Part shown: positions 13,601 through 27,200 of the stretch, one piece after another | Layout of the letters: each line of letters opens with the position of its first letter | Position numbering within the stretch: the stretch's first letter is position 1 | Origin: Eutreptiella sp. 'Long Island Sound 2002' | Taxonomy: Eukaryota; Euglenozoa; Euglenophyceae; Eutreptiales; Eutreptiaceae | Direction of reading: 5' to 3' | Assembly: GCA_964036045.1 (NCBI GenBank) | Contig: OZ038379.1 | Coordinates: 19,563,017-19,627,016 of the forward strand | DNA length: 64,000 bases | Program-made: the position numbers and the translations under genes | Notes under the pieces: model-generated | What the model saw: only the letters and a program-made list of their open reading frames with translations | Databases searched by the model: none | What the model was told of the DNA's origin: nothing

Positions 13601-16600
13601 CTTGAGGCGGAGGGGGCCTCCCGGGGGTCTTCACGAGCGATTACAGAGGCGGTTACTGGCGGTTGACGCGCAAGCTCTGGCGGTTACACAACGCCCGGAG
13701 GGCAATTGGGGCTGGACGGGAGCGATTGGAGCAGGATTGATTCACAGTACCGAAGGGCGACCCCCCCCTCACCCCCTTTGACTGCAGCCCTGGGCAACGG
13801 TGCACCCATCTCTGGTACATCCCCGTTTCTTTGCCTCATGGCCGTGCTGGCGGTTGATTCCACTGCTGCCCACCCTCCATACTCAGTGAGCCCCAGGCCC
13901 AACGAGCGTTCACGCTGAGTCGGCCATCTTCTGTTCTGCTGTGCGTCTCCAAACACCATCAGACACACCAACCCACCCACAAACACACTCGACTAGACAT
14001 TCCATGGAGACTGCGCCACCTGCCATCGGCGAAGTGCCCAACACCTTCCGCAAAATGGTACCCGGGGTGCAATACGTCACTCTTGTGCCATATGTTGTCA
14101 TAAATGTGACGCCTCATCCTCTACTCAATGCCCACCAGCACCATCGTGGGTGTTGCCGAGGCCTGTCGCTGCTGTGGCATCTATGGTGAAGTCTGGGGGG
14201 TGCTCTCTACCACACCCGATGTGGGAACTGGGAAGGGGGGAGGGGGTTGAACCACAAAGGTGGAGTGGGTGTGCTGTTTGGGACGTTGGGGTAGGGAGGT
14301 GCATGTGCACGTGCACTGCGCATGATGCAGTCAACGCATGATGAGCATCATCAATGCATAATGCAGCGCATGTACATGGGTTGCACAATGATCACAATTA
14401 CCATATTTTTTTGGAGGGGTTTGCATTCATTTTTTTTTGGGGGGGGTATAAAGGAGAAAGCAACCAACCCGGTATGCACACTGAACAAATCATGTGTGTT
14501 CTCAAATGCACACGACTGAAAGATATAGTCAGTGCGGACCAGCCTCCGAAAACATGACCCCCGCTGGAACATCGCTGCACTCGGAGGCACACAACCGACA
14601 TCAAGTACTTTTCGTTTCGTTTCTGTTGGGTGGTGGCGCTGTTTTGGGCGGGGGGTCCCTGGGGGCGCCATGGCTGTTGGGCATCCCTGATCTGCGCCAA
14701 GTCGCTCATTAACACGCCACAGCCACACTCCCTTCCCTGCCTCCTGCCCTCGTACGTCGCTCCTGCACACCACTCGAGCTCCGCGATGGACGGGTCATCC
14801 GTCAACCGATGCAACAGCGCCTCCTTCTGCTTGAGCTCCCCCAATGACTCCTCCAACGTGGCGTTTTCAGTCTGCAGCCGCTTGGCATCGTCCTCCAACT
14901 GCCGCAACTTGTTGAGAGCCTGACACAGTGCCTGAGAGCCACATGAGACGCTGACAGGGCCTCCGCATCGGACAACGGAGGATGTGAAATGCCCTGACCC
15001 AAAGGGGGGGGGGGGCTAAAGCCAGCGAAGACCTCTGGCTCCTTCGGGACTTCGGGGACGAAGACTCAAAATGTTCTTTTCTCGCGCGCAGTGCCTCCTG
15101 TCGGCAGTTGGGCTGGCCGCGGTGCAGGTGCGACGCGGCTGCGCCAGGGGGCTTGAGAGTGGGGTCCGGCGGTTTGGCTGCTCCGCTCTGTATCGCGGAC
15201 CATATCCCCCCCCCCCCCCCTGTGTGACGTTCCGTCTGGTTGTTGTTCCTTTACGGGGCCCTGGACGGTCACCCGTTCTTTCCTTCGCATGTTGCGTTGG
15301 GTCGCTGCTTTCTGTCGGCCGCTGCGGCCGGTGCTCTTGCTGGTGTCGTTTCTGCGTTCGCGGAGCCCAGTGGTTGGTGTGTTGGGGCTGTGCTGAATGT
15401 AGCATGGTGTGCCGTTTGCGTGTTAGCGGCGCCCAGTAGTTGGCATATTGAGGATGTGCTGGTTGTTGCCGGGGTCGTTTGACTGTGTTTGCTGTCCACA
15501 CGCCTCTGTCCACAGGCCGTCCATAGCCTGCCTCGCTGTGTTTCTGTGTGCGTTAGGCCCAGGTGCCCTGTTCCTCCACGCGCTGTCCCGGCCGTCCACC
15601 ATATGTCCTTTTCCCCCTCACAGCTGGTCTGCCCCTGATGGGCTCCCGCTCCTGTTGCGCAAACAGCCCATCTGGGCTGCGGGAGACACCCCCCACCTGA
15701 TGCCGGTTGAGCAGGGGTTGCCCTGGCACCCGGTAGCGATGGGGCTGGCTGGCCAGGCCATCCCCTTTGTTGTCGCTGCCTCCCATGCGCACGCTCTCCC
15801 ATCCCCTCCATTCTGGTTCCCTGTTCCCGCTGTTCTGGTTGCCTCTCCTGCCTTGCTGTGCCCCTCCTCCTTGTCTGCTGTGCTTGCCCTTGTCCCTCCT
15901 GGTGTGGCTCCCGCGTTCTGTGTGTCTGTGTTGCTCCTCCCCCTGTCTGTTGGCGCTCCTGGGTGCCCCTTTCGCGCACCCACTCCTGTCCCACCGCCTG
16001 CCCCCCCCGTACGAGGATTTCACATCCCTGTACGACGTGGACTGTCCCGTGCGCGGTTGGCTGGTCACGGCCCTGTTGCCAACCCCGTGGTGGGCACCTC
16101 CCGGCGCGCGGGGCGCAGCCCCCGCCCTTGTGGAGTATGTGGGCACCTTGTAGAGGGAGGGGGGGTGTTTGCTGATGGATCGCTCGGTGTGCGCCACATT
16201 TGTGGTTGCTGCAGTGCTTGCACCTCATGGTTCCCTTGTGTATTGTTGTGTGTCCTGTTGGGGCTCGTCTCACTGCCGTGTGTGGGGCGCCCCCCCCCCC
16301 CCCCCCGTCCCTGCAGCGCTGCTGGACTGAAGACGCAGGCACTGGAAAAAGTGGGGGATGGGGCGTGTGCAGAGGGAGTTCGCTGGGATGGGGATGGGGG
16401 TGGGGGCTCAATCAGGAGGCCAGTCACATACCCCCGGGCCACACAAGCACATGTTTTCAAGACGGGTTAGGCACAACTGGCCGGCACACACACACAGTGC
16501 GGACTGACTGTCCACAAGACTGGCCTCGTGTAGCAAGCCCGGCAGGAACACCATCTTTGTCACCATGTCTCGTGCAATGATGCCGCGAGGCTTGATAGGG

Positions 16601-19600
16601 ATAGGGGCGTGAAGTCCTGCATGCCTGGGCACACCCATCACACTTTCAACGCCCCCTTCATGCGTGTGTCCATCACATGTGGTGCTTGGGTGCCAAGACT
16701 CTCTTCCGGGTCCAGTGTACACACAGCCCTCACTCTTGGAGGCACATGGCTGTGGCGCATTGTTTCAGGGCTTCTGCCCCCCTCAGCAGGACGTGCCCTC
16801 ACTCAACGCATCCCTTGCCCCTTTCCTTTCATCCCCCCCCCCTACCCCCACGGCAGCGGTCACTCGGGTGGTGTGCCCTCTGGGTCCCCCCGCTTATGTG
16901 GATAGTAGCACCGCCACTCGGGTGAACAACCCGGGCAGGCCCCGGGGCAGGGCAGCGCTTAGCGTGCCCCGCGGCCCCTCCAACCGTGCAGCCAATCCAC
17001 CGTGGGACGCCACCCAGCCGTGAGCAGCACCCCCTGTGCCAATGCCATCAAGGAGTGCGGGCGGCCCCCAGTCGAGTGCAAGGCTTAGCCACCCCTGTTC
17101 CCCAGGCAGTCGTGGGCTGGCCAGCGGCATGTCAGTTGACCTGGAGGAGGCGTGTCCAGGCCGACTACTCCCCCGGGGCAGGCGCCCACTGCCTCCCTGC
17201 CGGCGCCTGGAGCACCAGGCGACAAACCACCCCACACGCATGTGCCTCCCCCCGCCCCCAGACCCAAAGGCACCCCAGCAGCACAAACGCCACACACACA
17301 GGCACGGCGGTATCACCGCGGGGTTCGGGGGCTGTCAGCAGTCCAGTACGCCTTGAGACCGCGACAGCTGGGAGCACCCCAACCCAGTCGAGTCGCGCAG
17401 GGACGGTTGCGCTGACCGTGGATCTGGGTGTCCAGGGGAGGCGTTGACCCAACCCAAACCCCCCCTCATCCCCCCCCCCCCCCCCACATGAGGATGGCAG
17501 CCATGCTTCGTTCTGGATGTGGGGGGGGCTGCCTGACCTTGAATGAGCACCTTCTGGAGGGTGCAACACGCGGAACGCCGTGTGCCACAGCCCCGTCCCT
17601 CCGAGTGGACCGGTTCCTGGCAACCTCCGCCGGGCCGGCAATGCGGTCCCACCCCCAGACTGTGAGGGTCGGAGGGGGAGGGGCTCACGGGCATTGGGCC
17701 GCAAGCCGCGAGTCGCCACAGCACTGCAGGTCGGGCACCGCCCACCACGCACGCCCCGGTCGCTCGTCGCTGGTACAACGCCCTGGGTGTGGCCCCGTTG
17801 CAGCCTCCTCCTCCAGGCTTCCACGCCCTTTTCATCACAAATCCTGGGCGCTTCAATACGGGGCCACCAAAGGCACGGGATTCGGTGCAGCACCGCGTGT
17901 GTTGCAGAGCAGCCCTCGGCACGAAATGCCTGTGACGACGATGCTTGGCAGGAGGAGATTTGGGCATTCCAGAGGAACAGCAGGAGGAGGGAAACAGGGA
18001 TAATGTGAGGAACGCGGGTAAAGGGGAAATGTTGTTGGTATTGCTGTTGTTGCTGCTGTTGCGCTCTTGTTGCGTTCTTTGTTTTTTGGTCGTTCTTGCT
18101 GCTGCTGCTGTTGCTGCGGCTTCCTTCCCCCACCTTTTCCCCGATCCGCCCCCTCCAAAACTTTTCCTCCAGCCCAGACCCCGGTTTTAATCTTTTGTCC
18201 CCCCTTTGCGCTCCATCACAACTCATTTGTGGTGCGAAAGCATTGCAATGCGGCAGGGGCTCTGGCACTGACATCTGAAGGAGGGAGCCAGGGCAACGAC
18301 AACGGCAGAGGCAACGAACAAACCGCGTATGGGTCGGCGGAGGGATCCGGGTCTGGGTCCGGCTCCGACCCTGAATCATCCACTTCCGCATCAAGGTCGG
18401 CATCCCCCTCTCGCACAGGGGGCTGCGCCCCCATAGCGAACATCCCCTGAACGATGGGACGCCAACACAAATGGGAGCACAAGCGAGGGCGCCGCAACAC
18501 GAGTCAGAGCCCGGCCTAGGTTCGGCCTGCGAAACGCCCCATTTCGTCCTCTCCAAATTCGCTCGTGCTTGCGGGAGGTGGGGCAGGGTCCGGAAAATCG
18601 GAATAACCGGGGTGCATCCTCCCGCGGTTGTATGCACGAAATCGCCCCACAGCTCCAAGGTGTGGGGTGGCGACTTCGTGCATACCATCCGGGAGGATGC
18701 AGTCCTATTGTTCGGATACTTCCGTACAGCGCCTCCTCCACAGCCCTTCAATGACATCACGCCGAAAAAAACAACAAATTCACTGAGAGAATACAACATC
18801 ACGCCGACAAAACCAAATCACGCACCAAGGACTCCGACCAGTACAAATGGAACCACGCACCACATTTCGTTGGTCAAATACTGCAAACGGCCACCAATCC
18901 GCAAAAGCAAGGCAAAGCACACACAGAACTACACTCCACTGTGTGTCCACGAGGTCTTTCCCTCCTGCCAACGAAACTTGCAATCGGCAATGGCCTCCAG
19001 ATCCCTGAAATCCAGCCCCCTGAGCCTGCGTCCGCCCTGCCCCGGACCGCCATTCGCAGAGCTGACCGTAATGCTTCAAAGAGAAAACAGAAGCCCCGCA
19101 ACGCCCAGGACGCCACTGCTGAACCCCACCATCAGTCAGCATCGGATCCCTCCGAATCGCAGTCGCGTCCCCAGTCGGAATCCCTTAACTCTCGGCAACA
19201 ATACTCCGGTCGGCGGAGAAGTGAGAGCACGCGGCTCTTGCACCCACAGTGCCAGTATCGAAACCGTCACTACTCGATCGGCGCCGATCCTGAACGTGGC
19301 ATCTTAAGACTCCGAACAACTCCCAAGGGCGGGGATTCGAACCCGATGTTTCACAGCGATGGTTGGAAGACACGCTCGTGGTCGTGTGCTGGCGCGTGAG
19401 CGAGTGATCCTCAGACATAAGACTCGCGCCCCGCAATACCCAAATACCAAAATCGCTGACCCGACAACCGCCTTCGGCATTGGGGAATCCTTACGGCCTG
19501 TCCTGACCAGGGGAGGCATGTGACCGAGATGCAGTTGGTGGGTGACTGGCAGGGCTCCGTGGGTGGCTACCGTCCACAGCGGTGAGTAACGACTTCCCTG

Positions 19601-22600
19601 CTTTCTGATGTCCGGTGCACGGGACAGCCACGTGTCTGGCTTGCCCGAGGGTCTTCGATGTGCTCCCCCCACAAAGTCGAAGCCTTTGCAACACAGCAAT
19701 CTCATCAGAGTGCAGAGGTTTCTCCAAACCGCCAGAGTGAGGAACGTATCCAGCGACCCTCCCCCACTGCACCACCCCAAATCGAGGGGCCACGTTGGTG
19801 GGGCCCAAGGGGTCCCTCGGAGGGGGCGGGTGCATTCACACACCTCGTCCTCCTCACGCAGCTCCTTCACGTCCGCGCACATCTCCGCCAGTTGTGCCCG
19901 AAGGGAGGTCAGCTGCGCTTGCTGGCGCGCCACCTGTGGAGGGGGAGCGGGGACGGCCCACATGCACCACAAGCCCAAGGGAGGGGCCGAGCATGCGTCA
20001 ACTGCAGGCCGTATGGCACCAGCTGCAGGATCAGACCTGCCACTAGTGTCCGCCCGGTCCGATGCGATCAGAAGGAGCTGGGTCCTCCTGGTCGGACCCG
20101 GGAGGCGCTGCTGGTCCCTGGAGGGGCTGGGGGGGGGGGGGCGCATGGTACGGGCCTAAGGAGCTCTGTGCCCCTGCCGGACACCGGCGGCATGTCTGTG
20201 CGGGATCAGACTTGCTAATGGCACGTGCCGAGGCAGGGCAGGTGTCAGGCAGGGGATGGAATGCAGCCCGTGCCAGTGCATGGAACTGCACGCGTACTGT
20301 GGCATGCGAACACCCCACACACCCCATCAAGGCACGCACACGGGTCCGGAAACATTTCCGGCAGGTGTCCCACAAAGTTTTGGCAGGTGTTGGCAGGCGT
20401 CTCAAGACGTTCCGGCAGGTGTTATTAGCAAAGGATGTGCGGGATGCGGCGCCGTACCGGGGGGGCCAGCGCGTGTGTGTGGGGGGGGGGGGTTCTGCTG
20501 CGACACAAACGCCGAACTATTGGGGGGATGCTGCGCACACTTCGGTGCGCTCCGCGCCGTGTGGCAGTGAATTGCACGCGTGGAGCGTTGAATCCGGACG
20601 TTTGTGGGCCTCGACACTTTCCGGGTCCAAAAAGTGTCAACACCCCCGATTTCGGATCTCCAGAAACGGTTGCAGCGGAAGGCATGGGCCTCTCCGCCGG
20701 CGGCCCTCCTCCGGCACAAATCCATGGCCGGAGAGATGCCTGTTGCGACCCATATTACCTTTGAACTGACCCCCCGGAAGATCTCATTCGCCCACCCGCA
20801 CATCCAAGCGACAGGCACTTCGCTGTGTCGGACTGCTGATGTGTACCTCCGCCCCTTTGTTCGGGATGCCAACTAGACACGGTCATCACGCCTCCCGTAC
20901 GTTGGACAAGGGCGGCTCTTGTGCAATGGGAACAGTAGATATGGACCGGCATTGGGCACAAAGCAAGTGTGGCATGCGTCAGACCTACAAGACCGTCTTG
21001 GGCTCCATTGGGCGTGGCAACACGTGCAGTTGATGGGGGGGGGGGGGTGTTTCATAACGGCTGGGGTGGTGCCGTGGGGTACACCTGCTGTCCGATTTCA
21101 TGTGTTTTGTATGACCTGCTTGTGTTGGTCGATGTCAGTTCCTGGGGGAGTCAAGGGATGTGGGGTCGTTTCGTGGGTGGCAGAGTGGAATGCCGGTCCC
21201 ACTGCTCACAAGTGCAAGCTACAGCCCCCATGACCAGGGCTCCTTTTCGGGGCGGGGAGGGGGGGTTGCAGCCTCCCCCCCCCCCCCCCCCCTCCCCCCG
21301 GTGGTGCTGAGTTTTTAGAGGCGCACAAACTGACTGGCTCCAAAGGCACCAGAGAAAATTTTTGATTGGCCAAAGGCCCGGAGAAAAATTTGGCCCAATC
21401 ACCTGAGTGTTGGGGGGGGGGGGGTGAGTGGGTGGTGTGGGACCCCCCCCCCCCCCCAAAGTGGTGCTGAGTTGTTCAAAGGAGCTGCTGCCAGCGTTGA
21501 CAGACTTCATATGCAGTCGTACCCAGACAGCGCAGTTTGGAGGGTCTCCGCCACAGACTGGTGTGTGAGGAATGCTCTGTCAGAGCGAGAACTTACCGCA
21601 TATCTGTCGGCTTTTTGGTCCATTGTCTGCATGTGTATGCGTTTTGGGGGGGGGGGTGGAACGCTTCTGCCACCCCCGCCCCCCCCTGTGGTGATCGCTT
21701 TCTGTGGAGCGCACACCCGTTGCTCGAGTTCTTCCTTCTCCGCATCGTCCTCGTCGTCCTCATCCTCGTCCTCGTCCTCGTCCTCCTCATCCTCTTCCCA
21801 ACCCTCAGCAGCCCCCAGGACCCCTTGCAAGCCCGCCAATTGTTCCCGCAGCCGCAAATTCTCCAGCAGCAGCCTCTCAAACTCCACCTCATCGTCGTCA
21901 TCATCGTCATCGCCGCCATCGTCCCCGTCCCCATCGTCGTCCGACAACCTGCGCGGCATCAGGGGGTGCGAAAGGTTTGGGATGCCCAATACTTGAAAAT
22001 ACTGGGGACCAGGCTCAAACTGCACCTTCTCGACACAGGCTGGTGCTTGAGCAGGGGGTAAACTCCCCACCCTCGTGGGGTGACGATCAGCCCTGCCATC
22101 CACTTCTGTCCGCCCCCAATTTGGCCCTGCAACCGGTAGGAAGCCACCAGAAACCGCCTCCCAGCCGCATGTACCGCTGGTAACCGCGTTTGCAACCACT
22201 CTTACAGCTCCGTTTGGCCCCCCTTCCGTCTTTTCGCCCCTGGCAGACTGTCTCATCCCTGAACTCCACACACTTGGCACATGCGGAGCACAGCGGATAT
22301 CCTGGACTGACGTGAGAGCGGGGTCTCTTTGGGGGCCTGAAAAGGGGCTCTTGCCCGAGGAGCTCCTGCCACTGGGCCGGGATGCGCCATGCCCGAAAAT
22401 CGCACTTGTTTGCGCACTTCAGCGTGACTACGCGCACTTTCCTCATCTGCAGGTGCCCCCCACAGTGGCCGTGATGCTTGTAATCCACCAGGAAAACCTG
22501 CCGTGCTTTCCGATCCCGAGCGCTCTCATCCTCCGACCGCACGAGAACCACAGCATCTCCACTGCATGACAGAGTGCGCACATATTGCTACGCTCCACAG

Positions 22601-24157
22601 GGACTGGAGCTGCCCGACAAACATCATCATATCATTGGCGTCACCACAAAGGACCAAGGGAAATCTGAATAGTGCAGTGAAACCAGAATGATTTTTCAAC
22701 AAATCGCTCTTTGCCACTAGGTCATCGGCTGCATTGCCTCGGGTCGCAGGACTGTGCCCCACTGGATCGTCTGGAGTTGCTGGTGCCCTGGGAGCAGGTT
22801 CACCTGACCTCGTCTTCGGTCGGGCGCCCACAGGAAGTTAAGGGCCTTCCGTTGGGACCTAGGTTTTTCTTTTTGTACCAAGTGCTGTCCGAACGGACGG
22901 TGTGCAGAGGGTTTTCCCCCCTCAGAGGGCATGCAAAAGTGCGCCAGAAGGGCATCGCGATCTGCTTGGGGCTTGCACAAAAGTAAGCACCGTGTGCACA
23001 ACCCAGTGGCCAGTGGTGCAGGTCATCGCTTTTGCGGATTGACACTGGTCAGGCAGGGCCGTCTTTGGCATAAAAAGAAAACCAGAAAGCTGTTCTGTCA
23101 TACTCCACAATGCTGGTCACCGACGATAACTGGCAGTTCACGAACAGCAGTAGGCATTTCACTGGCAGCATTTGGCAGTTGACCGGCAAATGTTCCAGTA
23201 GCTGCCGGCCCAGAGGGCGGGCCCATGCGGTGCCAGTTGAATCAATGCCACACTGTTGGTCCCACGAGCCTCATAAAGATTTTTGGGGGTGAGAGTTCTT
23301 CTTCGGGTCTGACTCATGTTAACTCCCAATGTAGGCTTTGCTCAGGAATGTCCTGCGGAGGTGCCACGGTGGACTCTTCTAAGCCCTCACGTGCCCCAGA
23401 GGCCAGAAAACGTCCGCCAGAGGGCTCTTGGGTGGTAGGCCTTCCCTCCCTCGTAGTCGTGTGATGGACAGGGGGAGGGGGTCCTGCTCATCTGGGACTG
23501 TTTGTGCCAAAAAAAAAAAAAGACGATGCGATTGTTGGGGCCTCCCCCCGCTTTGGCATAATGGCATGTGCACCAACACCACTGAATTTCCCGCACAATG
23601 CCTGTCTCCTACCACCAAGTTCCAAATGCCACTTTTCGTGGCAAGCCAGAGAGCCTGGGTGTGGTGCATGCACAGCAGGCGTCTTTGTCAGGAATTTTCC
23701 GTGCAATCCATCTCCAGAATGAGGGTTGCCACAGACAGGCCGGCGCATCGCTTCCCTGCGCCCTCTATGGCAAGCAAACCAAAGATGTTGGAGCACTCAT
23801 CATCAAACCTGCACGCGCCCCACAGTTTCCCATCGGTTTGAAGTCAAACGCATTGCCACATGTACCTCTGTTGTACTTTTGGCATTGCTGACCATACTCA
23901 TGCATGAGCCTTGAGCAGATTACTGCTAAGCCACTGGGTCATAGGGCGGGGTCGTTTGGGGCGCTGGCTGACCCGGCTCGACACACCCGTCCACAGCAGA
24001 AAACTGAAATTTACTCAAGGAGCCGGCTCTCTGACCCACCCCCACTCCAAGGCACTGAACCTCTCCCCAACTCTGGCCTTCAACCCTCAAATCCACCATG
24101 CCTTCAAGGGACATGCCATTCCTTCAAAAGATAGAACGTGCTTCTTGTGAGCCTCAA

Positions 24158-24248
<91 letters not shown>

Positions 24249-27200
24249 CGCGCGCGCGTGCGTGCGCACGCACACGCACACACACAAATTGGCACAAATA
24301 TTTGTTTCAAGCTTTGCAATGGCAAGAGACAGGGCCCATACTCACGGACAAACCAGTGAACATAGCCTTCCGGAGAAAGCTGAGCATCACAACTTGTCAA
24401 ACAGGTGCATGGTGCGCACACGGCGTGTGCAGCAACCCCTATCCCTATCCCCGTCTCTATGCTACACCTTCACTCCCATCCCTCCCCACCCCCCAGACCT
24501 GCAGTCCTCCGTCACTTCAGGCAGCCAGGCTTGTCTTGTGCCCCTGCCGTATGTTACAGGCTCCTCTCCCGGGGCTGCCAGACTCTCACCCCCAGTGCAC
24601 TGCATCTCTGCCTCTACTGTCCGTAGCTCCCGCCGCAGCTTGTCAAGGATCATCGCAGCCTCCTGCCCCTGAATGTCCTCATCACCATCATCATCATCCT
24701 ACAGAGCAGAGGAGAGGTGTTGCGGTGCGGCTTCGGGAGTGGAATCGCAAGCACAACACGTTTCGGGCTGCAGGGGGTCATGGACTTTCAACTGGAGGGG
24801 GTGGGGGGCAAATAGAGCCAGCTCCGGTCTTCGGTTACAGTCACCAACCGGGTGGAATATTGTGGGTGTGTTGTACATCAGCTGCGAATCCCAAACGATA
24901 ATGTGGTGCATCGAGCCGTGTATTCCGCGCTAATGGGACACACAGTAATACGAAGACCATTCGTCTCTACACCCTTCCTCTCCCGCACCCTCCACGACAA
25001 AGCGACCCTGCAGCATTCATGTGAGGCCCAGAACGGGACGTTTAAGCAGGGGCCCGGACTGTGGAGCAACCGTTTTGTCGCCTACACAGTGAGGCTGGCA
25101 GCAACATTACGGTTTGTCTCAAAGGATCCCAAAGGCACCCCAAACATCTCACATTCACAGCACGCTGCCGCTGTGTGGCATTCACTGTTATGCTGACGCC
25201 AGCAGGGAAAGTGACCGCAAGAGCGGAAGACATTGGAAACACATAAACCCTCACCAGGACACACACCCAACTACTGCGCTGTGCCGCTGGTTGGGATATA
25301 CACTGCAGACGTAGAATTCCGTTTGGAATGCACAAGATAAACAAGCGAAACTTTGTGGGATGTACACTGGCATCAACACTCAAGGAGTCAACACTCAAGG
25401 AGGATCAGCTGCTGACCATCCCACATCACATACCTTCCCTGCACCTGGACACTACAGCCGGGTGACAGACACGCAAGCCCTGCGCATTTGCCCACTGACC
25501 GTGAGCAGCTGGGGTCGCAACCAGCTCATGGCTCTGGTACAGGCACGGAGCAAACATGGGACCTGTGCGTCTGCTTCGTTCATCAGGTCCTCTAATTCCT
25601 CAGGATCCAGCCCTGCCAAAAACGAGGTATGAAGAGTGTGCGGGCAAGCGCCCACGCACCCAAGCCTTGCCCCTAGCCCTGGCCTCATCCATACCCACAC
25701 CCTACACCGACTGCATCTTAATACAGGCCATATCCGACGTAGAGGGCTGCATGTGCAACTGATGGACGGCATTGTTGGTTGGGGCCCCACAGAACCATGA
25801 TGCACAGAAAAAGGGCTCAAGTGTAAGCTCCTCACTTGAGACCCTGCAGTGTGGTGGAAGGGAACCAACAGGGGAAGACACTTTCAGGGGCTGGTTGTGT
25901 CCGACTTTGAGGGTGGTTTCTAACCATCTAGGCGTCTCCTTTCCGTCAATTCAACCGCCGAAAAGAAGATACCCTTGACCCGTGGGTTTCCCCTTTTCGC
26001 ATCTCCCTAGTCGTGGGCTACTTGCAGGTGGTGACTACCACCTGCAAGTAGGGCCAGGGGTTACTCGATTCAGGTTCCATGGGGTTTTCACGTACCCGTG
26101 TGTGAAGGGTTCAATGATATCCACACCCACGTGAGTGCGTGGGTGGGGCAAAGAGGTCCGGAGAATTTTCTAAATTACCCACAACCTTGTTGTCAGTATC
26201 TATAAATAAATTTCATTTGCCTATCATATGCACGTAGCAATGCACAGCTTAATATGTTCAACTTAGTCTTGTTACTCTGCTTGTTCTGCTACTTCTGCTA
26301 CGGTTGTGTGTGTCCTTTGTTTTCTTTCTTTCTTTTTTTTTCAGCGCTTGTGCCATAAATTTCGAAAAAAATGTTTGGTGGCCCTCTGAAGAAGGAACTG
26401 AAAACCTGCTGGGCCGCCCCTTGAGTGGGAAAAGTGTAGAGGGGCTGGGTACACTGCACACACTACAGGGAGATAGTGCACAGTGCACCCTAGGTAACAA
26501 GAACTGTGCGTATTAAAGCCAAGGGGAGGGTGGGTATCACACCAAATCCTGCCAACCCCCCTGAAAAACCCCAGTTTGAGGAGAAGGAAGGGGGGCATGG
26601 TGCCCCTCTGTTGTAGCCCCTGCCCTTCAGTAAGCTGCAAGAGCGGCCCAAAACACCCACTTCCACCTCAAAACACCCCTCTAGGGTGGGTACCATTGGG
26701 TCCCTGAGGCAGAGAAATGGTATTCTGCGCTTGCCTTGGGATGATTGGCCATAAACTGCATCAGTACCCATCCACATAGCCCTCAGCAAGCTCCACAGAC
26801 TTGGGACCTCAAAAAACACTTGCGCCTCAAAACCAAAAATTCCAAAAATTTTGCGTTCTTAGTGGGGGTCCTTGCACTGCCCGATACTTTCAGACTAGAT
26901 TCCCCTGTGAAGAGCCCCAGACCAACCCCTTCCAAACACCCTCAAAATTGGGCCACCCCAGCTACCCTAGCCTGAGACAGTTGCAAGCTACCTTCCCTTC
27001 ATTACCTTCCCTACATCATGCAAAATGGCAAAGGCCATGAACGGCGATGGTCGCCACCCTGGGCATCACACCCTCAACAACATGCAAGGTTTCATTGGTT
27101 CTGTTGTCTGATAAGTGCAATCTCAAAATGAGCAACTTGTGTGCACAACGTGACACACTTGTAGAATTAAACAACCGTTACTTGGTCATATGTGTGCGTG

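Noticed and set aside
15269-16470. Long overlapping frames on both strands (340 and 380 codons)
   Set aside because: Both are low-complexity products of GC-rich sequence with no domain. A 215-codon Arg/Gly/Gln-rich minus frame (15553-16197) was considered as an exon, but I found no convincing splice sites.
17165-18802. 545-codon minus frame
   Set aside because: It runs through the segmental duplication and poly-C tracts. Only the short acidic part at 18324-18446, in its own exon, looks coding.
19320-19440. Possible tRNA on the minus strand (GGGTTCGAATCCCCG)
   Set aside because: Only the T-arm resembles a tRNA; no D-arm at the right distance and no pairing acceptor stem.
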